A stretch of 64,000 nucleotides of DNA from UBA822 sp965249775 (GTDB lineage: Bacteria; Gemmatimonadota; Gemmatimonadetes; Longimicrobiales; Gaopeijiaceae), in contig OZ252253.1 of NCBI GenBank assembly GCA_965249775.1, positions 744,001 to 808,000 on the forward strand. Reading direction: 5' to 3'. Below the pieces are notes generated by a model. The model saw only the letters and a program-made list of their open reading frames with translations. It had not been told where the DNA came from and ran no database searches. The translations under genes were made by a program, and so were the position numbers. Of the stretch, positions 1 to 8,539 are shown one piece after another; position 1 is the stretch's first letter; each line of letters starts with the position of its first letter.

Positions 1-1
1 T

Positions 2-1057
2 CCGCTCCGTTTTTGCGTCCCACTAGAGAGGGCGGGCCTGTTGATCGTCCTTGCCGCCTTGTCCGGATGTGACGTCCCGACGAACCTCCCCATCTTCGAC
101 GTACAATGGGTATTTCCCGTCGAGGAGACGTCGATTTCCGTGGTCGAGCTCCTTCCGGCGAACGTCGACACAGCCGGCGGGAACTTCGTAGTTACGCCCA
201 ATGTCGTGCTGTCCCAAACACTCGGCAGCTTGTGCCCGGTCTGCGTGGGATCCGGTGGCGTCCCCGTGCCCAAGCCCGTGTTCCTTGTGTCGTTCAATCA
301 GACTGGCAGCCTCCCGGCCGACGTCGTGTCGGCGGAGTTGGTCGCCGGATCGATTTCCTTGGCCGTCCAGAACAACCTTGGTTTCGACCCCATTAATCCG
401 GCAACGGCACCAGCCGCCCCCGGAACCTTCACCGTGACCCTCTACGACGTGGACATCCTTGGCCGTCAGCTCGGACAGGTGGTGTTAGATGGTGCCACCG
501 GTGGCACCTTACCCGCTGGTCCCTCGACGGTCCCCATCAACCTCACGGCAGGTACGGTCAGCTCGACGGTTTTCGCCGAGATCACTCTCGACTCCCCCCA
601 GGGCGACGCTGTCCCGATCGACCTCGCCGCCGGCTTCACGGTGACCGTGGGCGATGTCTCGGTTTCGTCGGTCACGCTCAACGTGGACGGCATATCGGCC
701 GATCTAGATCCCACGAGTCTCGACGTAGGGGACATCGACACCGGCGTAGTGGACAGGATTCAGAGCGGCTCTCTGATCCTGGACATTCAGAATCCGTTCG
801 GCGTGGGAGTCACGCTGAACTTGGACATCAGCGGGACGGGCTTCGCGACAATTTCGAAGAACGTAGTCATAGGCAGTGCAGCGACCTCCACCGTGACGGT
901 TACGTACACGCAAGCTGAGCTCCAATCCTTCCTTGGCCAGACGGTGGTCACGGTCAGCGGCACCGGAACGGTGGTAGCGCCTTCGGCGGCGACGGTCACA
1001 GCTACGCAGGTGCTCGTGATCCAAGTCGACCTGGATCTCACATTGGAGATCTCATGA
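2..1057 (+). CDS. Beta-rich surface lipoprotein, 5' end probably outside the window
   Basis: Function not recognised. The frame is open to the window edge, and the only in-window start (TTG at 41) would leave just nine residues before the lipobox. The true start is therefore probably upstream. The hydrophobic stretch LLIVLAALSGC is a lipoprotein signal with a lipobox ending at Cys. The mature part, about 330 residues, is rich in Val, Thr, Ser and Asp and reads as alternating beta strands, like secreted or surface beta-sandwich proteins. Its stop overlaps the ATG at 1054 of the next frame, so the two genes are probably cotranscribed and may act together at the outer membrane (inference). Confidence 0.7.
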   Translation, partial: PLRFCVPLERAGLLIVLAALSGCDVPTNLPIFDVQWVFPVEETSISVVELLPANVDTAGGNFVVTPNVVLSQTLGSLCPVCVGSGGVPVPKPVFLVSFNQTGSLPADVVSAELVAGSISLAVQNNLGFDPINPATAPAAPGTFTVTLYDVDILGRQLGQVVLDGATGGTLPAGPSTVPINLTAGTVSSTVFAEITLDSPQGDAVPIDLAAGFTVTVGDVSVSSVTLNVDGISADLDPTSLDVGDIDTGVVDRIQSGSLILDIQNPFGVGVTLNLDISGTGFATISKNVVIGSAATSTVTVTYTQAELQSFLGQTVVTVSGTGTVVAPSAATVTATQVLVIQVDLDLTLEIS

Positions 1058-1095
1058 CTCGCGGTATGAGGAAGCTTACACGGAGGAGTGACGCG

Positions 1096-2385
1096 ATGAT
1101 GTCGAAGCAAGCGGTGGCCGCGATGATCCTGTCTCTAGCGATCGGGGCGACCTCATTCCCTCGTGCGGCGTCAGGCCAGCTCCCTTCGGCAAGCACCGCC
1201 GAGCTTGCCACAGCCAACAACTATACAGTCCTGGCCCGGGGCTTCACGGCTATCGCCTTGAACCCGGCGGGACTCGCCATGCCAGGGAATCCGGGATTCT
1301 CGCTGTCGTTTCCGCTTCTTCCGGTTCAGGGCGGAGCCGGGCTGAATGCCCTGGAGCTCAGCGAGATCAACGAGTTCGAAGGACTGGCGCTTCCCGATTC
1401 AGTAAGGGACGCGTGGCTAGCATCGGTGATTGCCGAAGAGGGTCTCACGGCCCGGGCTGGCGCCGCCATCACCGAGTTGGCGCTGAGCGTCGGCCCTGTG
1501 GGCTTTCAGATCTCGACGGTTGCGCAGGCGACCGCGACGATGGGTCCCGATGCTTTCGAGCTGGCTATGTTCGGCAACGCCGGCAGCACGGGTACGCCGC
1601 GAGACATGACGTTGGAGGGTACGGAGGTCAACGGCTGGGCGGTGACGACCGCCGCCGTCGCGTTCGGGCTCCCATTGCCGGACGTTAAGGGCGGCACCTT
1701 CGCGGCGGGGGCCACGCTCAAATACACCCTCGGGCACGTCGTGGTCACGGGCGGCGACGACGGCACTAGCTTGATTCAGGGCAACCCCATCAGGATGGAC
1801 CTCTCACTGCCATCGATCGCGCCCGACAGCTTTACGGTGAACAACGGTAGCGGTATGGGCCTGGATCTCGGCTTGGCGTGGCAAGACTCGACCTGGGCGG
1901 TCGCCGCTTCCGTCCAGAACGTCTTTCACACTTTCCAGTGGAAGCTCGACGCCTACGCGTACCGACCCGGTGAGATCATCTTCGATGGCACGTCAGTCAC
2001 TGAAGATTTCGATGCAGTTCCAGCGACGGCCGCGCCAGTAGCGTTCCAAGATTCGGTCTTGGCCCAGAGCTTCGATCCGGTGCTCATTCTGGGCATCGCC
2101 TACCGGGCCTCTGACAACGTCGCCGTCACCGCCGACCTCCGGAAGGACACCGGGGAGGCGCTCGTCCGTGGACGTGGTTCTCACATCGGGTTGGGAGTGG
2201 AGTTCCGAGCGAGCTCGTTGCTGGCGCTCCGGGGGGGCATGGCGCGCGCGGGTGGGGTCGGTCAGTTCGCTGCGGGCTTCGGCCTGGCGCTGGGTCCAGT
2301 GAACCTGTCAGGTGCGTACCTCACCGAGACAGGCCCAGGTGATTTTAGAGCGGCCAGCGTGGCGATCTCCTTCGGGCACAACTGA
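1096..2385 (+). CDS. Predicted outer-membrane beta-barrel-like protein (PorV/DUF5723-like)
   Basis: The product is 429 aa. ATG at 1054 overlaps the previous stop, but GGAGGAG at 1082-1088 sits 7-9 nt before ATG 1096, which gives a clean signal peptide (MMSKQAVAAM, then a hydrophobic run ending near AASGQ). I therefore prefer 1096. The mature protein has the ARGFTAIALNPAGLA opening common to PorV/PorQ/DUF5723-like outer-membrane proteins, then many Gly- and aromatic-containing amphipathic strands. Its C-terminal strands (VNLSGAYLTE, then VAISFGHN) fit a barrel end. Family assignment is by pattern only. It ends 24 nt from the convergent dipeptidase gene. Confidence 0.65.
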   Translation: MMSKQAVAAMILSLAIGATSFPRAASGQLPSASTAELATANNYTVLARGFTAIALNPAGLAMPGNPGFSLSFPLLPVQGGAGLNALELSEINEFEGLALPDSVRDAWLASVIAEEGLTARAGAAITELALSVGPVGFQISTVAQATATMGPDAFELAMFGNAGSTGTPRDMTLEGTEVNGWAVTTAAVAFGLPLPDVKGGTFAAGATLKYTLGHVVVTGGDDGTSLIQGNPIRMDLSLPSIAPDSFTVNNGSGMGLDLGLAWQDSTWAVAASVQNVFHTFQWKLDAYAYRPGEIIFDGTSVTEDFDAVPATAAPVAFQDSVLAQSFDPVLILGIAYRASDNVAVTADLRKDTGEALVRGRGSHIGLGVEFRASSLLALRGGMARAGGVGQFAAGFGLALGPVNLSGAYLTETGPGDFRAASVAISFGHN

Positions 2386-2409
2386 GCCCGTACCAGACGG
2401 CCCATTGTT

Positions 2410-3636
2410 CTACCGTACGGCGGCCCCTTCGCGGGGCACGCTGATCCCACCGAAGATTTCGTTCTGAATCCCGTATTCTCTCCAATCTCGGTAGTCGAAG
2501 TGCCACCATTCGCTGGGATTGACGGTGAATCCTTCGGCCTCCATCACCTCCCGTAGCAACTCGCGATGCCACCGCTGTCTCGCGGTGCCGCCCGGATAGT
2601 CGGCGTATGAGCGGTCGGAGAATTCATCGTATCCACTCGGCATTTCGATCGGTTCTCCGGTCGCGAGGCTACGAAGCGAGAGATCGACGGCAGCCCCACG
2701 GTTATGCCTCGATCCACTCGTCGGATTCGCAACGAACTCACGCTGATGGGTGGGCGTCGCATCCCAAAACATCTTCGTGACGTACCAAGGACGGTATCCG
2801 TCGTGTATCAATAGCCCGTAACCATACGGCGCGAGCGCTCGGTGGGCCCGCGCCACTGCGTCGGCAGCGGGACGTTGAAGGAAAGCTCGGGAGTCTTCAT
2901 AGAAGACGGCGTTCATGAAGTTGTTCGTGGTCGCGTAGCGGATATCGAGCTCGATCGTAGAATCCAAGGACTCGAGGTCCACCAGCTCGGACTCCCGAAA
3001 AGGCCCTTCCTCCACCGGCGGCGACGCCCCGAGCGCCTCGACCCGGAGCTCCTCGACGTCCCGGACAGGGTCGATCCGAAAGGTCTCGCCCCCCACCGTG
3101 CCGACCTCCCGCCTCGTGAAGTAGGCTTCGCCCAGCTGGAAGCCCGCCGCACGGCCATCCCCCGCGCGCGTAAATAGGAGGCGCTCCGGCGCTCCCGCAC
3201 CCGTGGGACGACCGAGAAACTCGTCCGCCGACGCCTCTTCCAGCGGATAGGCCATCTCCCTGTGACGCACGTGAAGCCGAGACTCGTCCTCCAGGACGAG
3301 CCAGACGTCGTCGTCAGGGCCGTACTGTCCGATCAACCCCACCCATCGTGTAGGCGGGGCGTCCGGAGCTGACGCCTGTGACGTAACAGACCCGGGCGTA
3401 ACGGACGCGGAGGGGCCGCTCGCTTCTCCCTCGCTTTGGCGGTCCGGCGAGCAGGCGGAGACCAAAACGCCTGACACAAGCCCCAGCACCAGCCAATAAG
3501 CGAGCGGCCGACGAGCGACCCGCCGACAAGCCACCCACCGGCAGGCGACCGGCCAATGACCGTTTCGGATGGATCGAATGGCAGGCTTCACCGTGATATC
3601 CTGCGTTGAGTCTCTGTTCCAAAGGATTCGCCACAC
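2410..3636 (-). CDS. vanX: D-alanyl-D-alanine dipeptidase (VanX/DdpX family, M15D) lipoprotein with extra N-terminal domain
   Basis: A zinc dipeptidase that hydrolyses D-Ala-D-Ala, predicted to act in the periplasm. The C-terminal half (about residues 220-400) carries the M15D hallmarks: SRHNRGAAVDL (the SxHxxGxAxD zinc ligands), GYRPW, and EWWHFDYR (the ExxWH catalytic motif). At 408 aa it is about twice the length of a usual VanX. A lipoprotein signal (LVLGLVSGVLVSAC) is followed by a Ser/Pro linker and a domain of about 120 residues (WVGLIGQYGPDDDVWLVLED onward) resembling the small DUF3471-type domain appended to serine hydrolases (resemblance only). No vanH, vanA or vanRS genes are near, so cell-wall recycling or peptide scavenging is likelier than glycopeptide resistance. 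The exact start among upstream candidates is uncertain. Confidence 0.85.
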   Translation of the reverse strand: MWRILWNRDSTQDITVKPAIRSIRNGHWPVACRWVACRRVARRPLAYWLVLGLVSGVLVSACSPDRQSEGEASGPSASVTPGSVTSQASAPDAPPTRWVGLIGQYGPDDDVWLVLEDESRLHVRHREMAYPLEEASADEFLGRPTGAGAPERLLFTRAGDGRAAGFQLGEAYFTRREVGTVGGETFRIDPVRDVEELRVEALGASPPVEEGPFRESELVDLESLDSTIELDIRYATTNNFMNAVFYEDSRAFLQRPAADAVARAHRALAPYGYGLLIHDGYRPWYVTKMFWDATPTHQREFVANPTSGSRHNRGAAVDLSLRSLATGEPIEMPSGYDEFSDRSYADYPGGTARQRWHRELLREVMEAEGFTVNPSEWWHFDYRDWREYGIQNEIFGGISVPREGAAVR

Positions 3637-3718
3637 TCCGGGTCGGGCGATTCTTGGTCAGAACTTGGTAGGGACGGCCTCCCTCAGCAATCTGAACTGA
3701 GCGTCCCGAGGGCAGAGC

Positions 3719-3746
3719 TTGAACATCGCCGCTGCGATCATATAAA
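3719..3746 (+). promoter_or_regulatory. Candidate sigma-70 promoter for the HmuY-like gene
   Basis: TTGAAC (3719-3724) and TATAAA (3741-3746) are separated by 16 nt in the divergent gap between the dipeptidase and HmuY-like genes. The -35 matches 4 of 6 and the -10 matches 5 of 6 consensus bases. Transcription would start near 3753, about 20 nt before the ATG at 3772. Prediction by eye only. Confidence 0.35.
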
Positions 3747-3771
3747 CTTCAGGCCCACGAACTGAGCGGAC

Positions 3772-4437
3772 ATGACCACACCCCACGACACCGTTGATGG
3801 CGAAGCCCAAACCGAGGCCTCGCGTCGTCCGCCCGTGGCCGCGGTGGTGATCATCGGACTCTTGGTGGTGGCGGCGGTGATCTTCGTAGCATCGAGCCTT
3901 AGGCGGTCCGCACCGCTGACTTCGTACCCCGTGTCCGTCGTCGATCCCCAGGAAGTAGGAGACCGGCTCGTGGGCCCGTCCGTTATTACCGTGGACGGGA
4001 GGGGGGACACACCAACCTTCTTCGATTTCTCCACCGGCTCGGTGGTCGAATCACCGGAGCCTCTCGGATGGGACCTGTCGTTCCAGAGGTTTGCGATCCT
4101 CGCAAACGGGGGCCCAGGCCTGGCGGGGCAGGGGGGGATCCTCGATCTCGGCATCACCTCGCTCGATTCCTTGACCGCCGTTCCGACGGGCGGGTACAGC
4201 GTCAACACGGCTGGCTCCGAGACGAGTAACGCGGCAACGGAGCGGTGGTACGATTACAGTTGGACCAGCCACCTCCTGAGCCCGAAACCGAATGTCTTTG
4301 CCGTTCGGACCGCCGACAGCCGTTATGCGGTCTTCGAGATTCTGAGCTACTACTGTCCGGGCGCCCAAGCCGGCTGCACGACGATTCGGTACTGGTACCA
4401 AGGCGCCGGAGGCACCGAGTTCGCTCCGGACGGATAG
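3772..4437 (+). CDS. HmuY-like domain protein with N-terminal membrane anchor
   Basis: The 221-aa product has a short cytoplasmic N-terminus, one transmembrane segment (about residues 24-44, AAVVIIGLLVVAAVIFVAS), then an extracytoplasmic domain. The domain reads like the HmuY family: FFDFSTGSV near its start, WDLSFQRFAIL, a Gly-rich loop, YDYSWTSHLLSPKPNVFAVRTADSRYAVFEILSYY, and a C-terminal RYWYQG strand. Characterised HmuY proteins bind haem at the cell surface and work with a TonB receptor. No TonB receptor, haem-uptake gene or lipobox is seen here, so the ligand is unknown. Two Cys residues near the C-terminus (CPGAQAGC) could form a disulfide. It converges with the sirtuin gene, leaving a 5-nt gap. 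Confidence 0.7.
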   Translation: MTTPHDTVDGEAQTEASRRPPVAAVVIIGLLVVAAVIFVASSLRRSAPLTSYPVSVVDPQEVGDRLVGPSVITVDGRGDTPTFFDFSTGSVVESPEPLGWDLSFQRFAILANGGPGLAGQGGILDLGITSLDSLTAVPTGGYSVNTAGSETSNAATERWYDYSWTSHLLSPKPNVFAVRTADSRYAVFEILSYYCPGAQAGCTTIRYWYQGAGGTEFAPDG

Positions 4438-4442
4438 CCCTG

Positions 4443-5249
4443 TTACTGCTTCTGGCTGACGGCGAGCAAGCTTGGCAGGATCTGCCCGGCCGGGCCCCGA
4501 AGGCTCGAGACGGCGATCTCGGTGAGCGGAGTGGGCTCCGTGTTCAACTCCACGACCACGCCTCCCGACTCTCTCGTCAAGAGGGGCAGGGAAGCCGCCG
4601 GATGTACGAGCCCGCTGGTGCCCACGACCAAGCAGACTTCGGCAGTCTCCGCAGCCTCCATCGCACTCTGTAGGATCTCGGGGTCGAGTTGTTCTCCAAA
4701 CCAGACGACGTCGGGACGGAGAAGGGCCTCGCACTTCTTGCACCGCGGCAAAGACGCCTCGCTCTCCGCATCGACCGGATGGCGATCCAAGATTCGATCG
4801 TCACAGCCCGTACAGCGCGTCTGAAAGAGAGACCCGTGGAGCCTGATGGGCGCGGCTTCAGAGACGGAGGTCCCCGGTGACATCCCGTTGGACACGGCTT
4901 CTTCCAAGGCCAATTCGTGAAGACCGTCCACGTTTTGGGTCACTAAGCGAGCGCCCTCGTGCTCGAGCGTCCGGCGGGCGATCGCCGCGTGTGCCGCATT
5001 GGGGCGGCATGCCCCCACGCGCTCCCTCCGGAATCCGTACCACTCCCACACGAGCCTGGGATCGGCCTGGAAGGCCTGGGGCGTCGCGAGCTCCTCGGCC
5101 CTGTGCCTCCTCCAGAGACCGTCGGGACCGCGAAACGTGGGCACCCCGGACTCCGCGCTTACCCCCGCTCCGGTGAGAATCAGGAGTCTTTGGGCGGAGC
5201 CCACCAGCTGGCGCGCGTGATCCATCTGCTGAGGCTCGTCGGGCTCCAC
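4443..5249 (-). CDS. cobB: NAD-dependent protein deacylase, Sir2 family class III (CobB/SIRT5-like)
   Basis: Removes acyl groups from lysine side chains using NAD+. Visible motifs are GAGVSAESGVPTFRG (NAD binding), TQNVDGLHE (catalytic His region is LHGS), two CxxC zinc pairs (CTGC and CKKC), VVWFGE, and VVGTSGLVHPA. The segment WYGFRRERV contains the Tyr-x-x-Arg pair that marks class III sirtuins, known for desuccinylase and demalonylase activity. That substrate preference is inferred. The insert between the catalytic region and LHGS (EEAVSNGMSPGTSVSEA) is somewhat longer than usual. The DUF423 gene lies 2 nt downstream of its start on the same strand, so the two may be cotranscribed. Confidence 0.9.
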   Translation of the reverse strand: MEPDEPQQMDHARQLVGSAQRLLILTGAGVSAESGVPTFRGPDGLWRRHRAEELATPQAFQADPRLVWEWYGFRRERVGACRPNAAHAAIARRTLEHEGARLVTQNVDGLHELALEEAVSNGMSPGTSVSEAAPIRLHGSLFQTRCTGCDDRILDRHPVDAESEASLPRCKKCEALLRPDVVWFGEQLDPEILQSAMEAAETAEVCLVVGTSGLVHPAASLPLLTRESGGVVVELNTEPTPLTEIAVSSLRGPAGQILPSLLAVSQKQ

Positions 5250-5251
5250 GA

Positions 5252-5620
5252 TCAGCTACGCAGCACGGCCCAGCCCAGAGCGGCCCAGCCCGCGATCATG
5301 GCGACCCCTCCCACCGGTGTGACCGCGCCGAGCCAGCGCTGCCCCGTGAGAACCAGCGTGTACAAGCTTCCCGAGAACACGACGATCCCCAAGATGAACA
5401 ACCATCCAGCAGCAGTGGTCACGCCCGAGGGCCACCGAGAGGCGGCCCACGCCACGACGAAGAGTCCCAGGGCGTGGTACATGTGATAGCGCACGCCCGT
5501 CTCGAAGACGTCCAGATCGGCTGGGGTCACCCGGTCTTGTAGTCCATGCGCGCCGAAGGCCCCCACGAGCACCCCAATCATCGCCGCAACCGCGCCGGCG
5601 ACTGCAAAGAATCGCTCCAT
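5252..5620 (-). CDS. DUF423 family small membrane protein
   Basis: The 122-aa product is a four-helix inner-membrane protein: MERFFAVAGAVAAMIGVLVGAFGAHGL, the hallmark GAFGAHGL motif, then VRYHMYHALGLF, a helix near GWLFILGIVVFSGSLY, and a C-terminal helix. The molecular function of the DUF423/YgdD family is unknown. The frame stays open upstream to 5944, but ATG at 5620 has AGAGGAG a few nt upstream, and the upstream translation is Gly/Arg/His-rich without family similarity. The start was therefore placed at 5620. Directly upstream of the sirtuin gene. Confidence 0.88.
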   Translation of the reverse strand: MERFFAVAGAVAAMIGVLVGAFGAHGLQDRVTPADLDVFETGVRYHMYHALGLFVVAWAASRWPSGVTTAAGWLFILGIVVFSGSLYTLVLTGQRWLGAVTPVGGVAMIAGWAALGWAVLRS

Positions 5621-5854
5621 GATCTCCTCTCTTACTTCCTTAACAGAATGGGGCCCGCCCTCTCCCGACCCGACTCGCACGCCACGCGTCGAGCGGCAAC
5701 CGTCGGCGTCACCCCGCGGGCGCGAGCCGAAATCCGGACTCAACCATAGGGGTGATCCAGCCCTGCTGCCAGGACTCTTGGCCCAGCCGCCGGCGTGGTG
5801 ACCATGCCCGTGAGCCAGGTAGCGCGTACTCACGAAGCCCTGTAACCTCTCGGC

Positions 5855-7069
5855 ATGCAAGTCACCAGCATCACTAGATCCGACACGATCCGGGTCTCCC
5901 GGGGATCCACCCGCCGCATCGTTGTGGCCGTGGGCGTCGCACATTTCATCAACGACGCCTACTCGTCCTTCCTCAGTCCTCTCCTGCCACGGCTCATGGA
6001 TAATCTGGGGATGTCGATCGCGGTAGCTGCGAGTCTGGCTATGACGTGGTCACTGGCGGGATCGCTCATTCAACCCGTCGCCGGCTACCTGGCCGATCGA
6101 TATGGCCGAAAATTCTTCGTGATCGGTGGACCGTTGATTTCAGGCATCTTCCTCTCGCTCATCGGGCTCGCCCCGTCCGTCGAAGTGCTGGCCCTCATCC
6201 TGATCGCCGGAGGGATCGGCAGCGCGGCGTTTCATCCACCGGGCGCCGCCATGTCCGGGGGAGCCGCGGAAGGGAAGGGGAGCGGCGTGCGGATGTCCAT
6301 GTTCGCATTCGGTGGGCTACTCGGATTCGCGGTCGGACCCTTGATGGTGGTCGGTTTGGTGGCCGTGGTCGGACTGAGCGGGATGTGGGTGGCCATGTTA
6401 CCGGCGATCGCCGTGTGCGGGGTCCTCCTCGTGGTTCTTCCGACCGATCGACCCCATCCAAACGCCCCGAAGCCGCCGCGGCCCATGGAGGTGCTTCAGG
6501 CTCTCCGCGGCCCACTGGGGGCGATCTTCGTGATTGGCGCGCTGAGCGGCTTCCTGCAACGCCTGTTCCTGACCCTTTCACCCATCATCTCTTTCCAGGA
6601 CGGGGTCTCCGAAGCGACCGGCGCTCTGGTTTTGAGCGCCTATCTGGGCGGTCAGGCGGTCGGCACGATCGTCGGGGGCGTACTCGCGGACCGGATGGAC
6701 CGCGCCCATCTCCTCGCCGGCTTGACGGCCCTCGCCCTTCCGGCTCATTTGTTTGCGTTCTGGCTACCCGCCGGGTCCCTATTGATGCTTATGTTTGCCG
6801 CCGTCGCAGGATTGCTCAATCTGGCGCTCATGCCTCCGGTCATCGTGCTGGCACAGGAGATCTTGCCCGAGAGCAAGGGCGTCGGCTCGGGAATCGTCAT
6901 GGGTTTGGCGTGGGCCTTGGGGTCGATCGCCGTGATCGGCTTCGGCTTCCTGGGCGACGGAATTGGCCCCCGGCCGGCCGCGATCGTCTCGCTTCCACTC
7001 CTGATTATTGGAACTGTCTTGGCGTTTCATCCCTCGCTCCGGCTCTACCGGACACCGGACCATTCGTAG
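5855..7069 (+). CDS. MFS transporter, fosmidomycin-resistance (Fsr) type
   Basis: A 404-aa inner-membrane exporter with about 12 hydrophobic segments. The N-terminal VAHFINDAYSSFLSPLLPRLM segment is characteristic of Fsr-like MFS proteins. ADRYGRK is the loop 2-3 MFS motif, and AFHPPGAAMSG is the His-Pro-Pro-containing helix 4/5 region also seen in Fsr. LADRMDRAHLL is the corresponding loop in the second half. Substrate unknown; E. coli Fsr exports fosmidomycin. The Crp/Fnr regulator begins 10 nt after its stop, so they form a pair that may be coregulated. The upstream gap (5621-5854) is divergent with DUF423 and shows no confident promoter. Confidence 0.85.
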   Translation: MQVTSITRSDTIRVSRGSTRRIVVAVGVAHFINDAYSSFLSPLLPRLMDNLGMSIAVAASLAMTWSLAGSLIQPVAGYLADRYGRKFFVIGGPLISGIFLSLIGLAPSVEVLALILIAGGIGSAAFHPPGAAMSGGAAEGKGSGVRMSMFAFGGLLGFAVGPLMVVGLVAVVGLSGMWVAMLPAIAVCGVLLVVLPTDRPHPNAPKPPRPMEVLQALRGPLGAIFVIGALSGFLQRLFLTLSPIISFQDGVSEATGALVLSAYLGGQAVGTIVGGVLADRMDRAHLLAGLTALALPAHLFAFWLPAGSLLMLMFAAVAGLLNLALMPPVIVLAQEILPESKGVGSGIVMGLAWALGSIAVIGFGFLGDGIGPRPAAIVSLPLLIIGTVLAFHPSLRLYRTPDHS

Positions 7070-7079
7070 GGAGCCCAAC

Positions 7080-7775
7080 GTGCCTCTTCAGGTGATCCCG
7101 CGGCGGGACCGCAAGCTCAACGCCTTGATCAAGGTGGCCGCGCCGACGGGGTACCGGAAGGGAAGGGTCATCTACCGGCAAGGCGAGCCCTCGGACCTTG
7201 TATTGCTGGTGTGGGACGGGCACGTGCGCCTGACCCTTCCGAAGACTGGCGCCGATGGTGGCCGCATCGTGGGAATCGCCGGACCCAAGGAATTGCTGGG
7301 TATAGAGGCCATAACGCTCGACGTCCCCCGACGATACACGGCGATCGCGGGGTCCGCCTGCACGCTCCTCCCTTTGAACGGACCCGCCGTGTTCAAGGCG
7401 CTGCGGGCTTCTCCGAAGACGCTCGGGCAATTCCTGCGTAGCACGGGCAACGACCTGGCGGAGGCCCGGCTCATTTCGTTGTCTTCGGGCTTCTCCTCCA
7501 AGGCCAGAATCGCGGATGTCCTCCTGGATTTGGCCTATCGTTTCGGAGTGGACGATGGGCGACGGATCAGACTCGACCATTGGTTTACCCATCAGGAGCT
7601 TGCGGATCTCGCCGGTGCCCACCGCTCTACGGTAACGACGGCGATCAACGACTGGATCTATGACGGCGTGCTCAAGCAACCGCCGCGCGGCCTCATCATC
7701 AACAAGCCGGGAGCACTCAGAAAGGCCGGCACCGAGGCTTCCAGAAAGCGGAAGCGGAAAGTCGGCACCCGTTGA
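7080..7775 (+). CDS. Crp/Fnr-family transcriptional regulator
   Basis: The 231-aa product has an N-terminal cyclic-nucleotide-binding-like beta barrel (about residues 10-125; YRKGRVIYRQGEPSD and VRLTLP are the recognisable strands) and a C-terminal winged helix (about 150-215) with the helix-turn-helix HQELADLAGAHRSTVTTAINDW. The CRP cAMP-binding RxS motif and the FNR cysteine set are not evident, so the effector is unknown. GTG at 7080 is chosen as start because AGGGAG at 7068-7073 precedes it by 6 nt; the longer TTG start at 7008 lies inside the transporter gene. The C-terminal tail is basic (RKRKRKVGTR). Confidence 0.88.
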   Translation: MPLQVIPRRDRKLNALIKVAAPTGYRKGRVIYRQGEPSDLVLLVWDGHVRLTLPKTGADGGRIVGIAGPKELLGIEAITLDVPRRYTAIAGSACTLLPLNGPAVFKALRASPKTLGQFLRSTGNDLAEARLISLSSGFSSKARIADVLLDLAYRFGVDDGRRIRLDHWFTHQELADLAGAHRSTVTTAINDWIYDGVLKQPPRGLIINKPGALRKAGTEASRKRKRKVGTR

Positions 7776-7843
7776 CCCTCATTTCTCGTAAGGATAGGTT
7801 TTTCAGTCATTTAGCGGTGTGTTCACGGAGTTGAGTCGGCCCT

Positions 7844-8539
7844 ATGTCAAAGCGTCAGCATCCCTCGACCAGGCGTAAGCCCCAGACACCACACGAGCAA
7901 GACGATGCGTTCGTGGCGGGCGTTATCGATTTTTCCGAGTGGGCCAGAACACATAGACAACTGCTCACGGTCGCCGGGGTCGCAGTCGTGCTCCTGGCGG
8001 CCGGGGGCTTCTACTACCTGAATTTCCAGCGGATCTTGCTGACTCAGGTGGTGAACGATCTCGAATCGATTCACCAGACGATCTCGATTTCCGCATTCGA
8101 GGATGCCAAGGCCCAACTCAGTACGTTCCTGGATCGGTTCGACGGTACGGATCAGGCTCGAGAGGCCGTGATCCTCCTCGGACGGTTGCACCTCGAAGCG
8201 GGGGATGCCGCGGTGGCGATCAGCGTGCTCGAGCGCGCCGACCTGGGGTTCAGGGATCCGATCGGAATTCAAGGCAACTCTCTCTTGGGGCGCGCCTACG
8301 AGAATCAAGGGCGATGGCCCGAAGCCGAAGACACCTTTCTCGAGGTCGCCGATCGGGCCCCCTTCGATTTTCAGATCCGGCGCGCACTCGACAGCGCAGC
8401 TCGGGCCAGGCGGCGTCAGCAGGATCACAATGGTGCCGCAGAGCTCTATGAGAGGATCCTGGCGACCTTCGACGATGACGACCCTGCCAAGGGTGTCTAC
8501 GAGCTTCGCCTTGCCGAGGTGCGCGAGTTCCTGTCCTGA
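7844..8539 (+). CDS. Membrane-anchored TPR protein (YfgM-like)
   Basis: The 231-aa product has a cytoplasmic N-terminus of about 40 residues, one transmembrane helix (about 43-62, LLTVAGVAVVLLAAGGFYYL), then alpha-helical tetratricopeptide repeats to the C-terminus (for example REAVILLGRLHLEAGDAAVAI and NSLLGRAYENQGRWPEAEDTF). The layout matches the YfgM/TPR-21 group, which acts in envelope protein quality control near SecYEG and BamB. The exact role here is not shown. The ATG has only a weak purine-rich region upstream. Codon use is ordinary for the window. Confidence 0.75.
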   Translation: MSKRQHPSTRRKPQTPHEQDDAFVAGVIDFSEWARTHRQLLTVAGVAVVLLAAGGFYYLNFQRILLTQVVNDLESIHQTISISAFEDAKAQLSTFLDRFDGTDQAREAVILLGRLHLEAGDAAVAISVLERADLGFRDPIGIQGNSLLGRAYENQGRWPEAEDTFLEVADRAPFDFQIRRALDSAARARRRQQDHNGAAELYERILATFDDDDPAKGVYELRLAEVREFLS

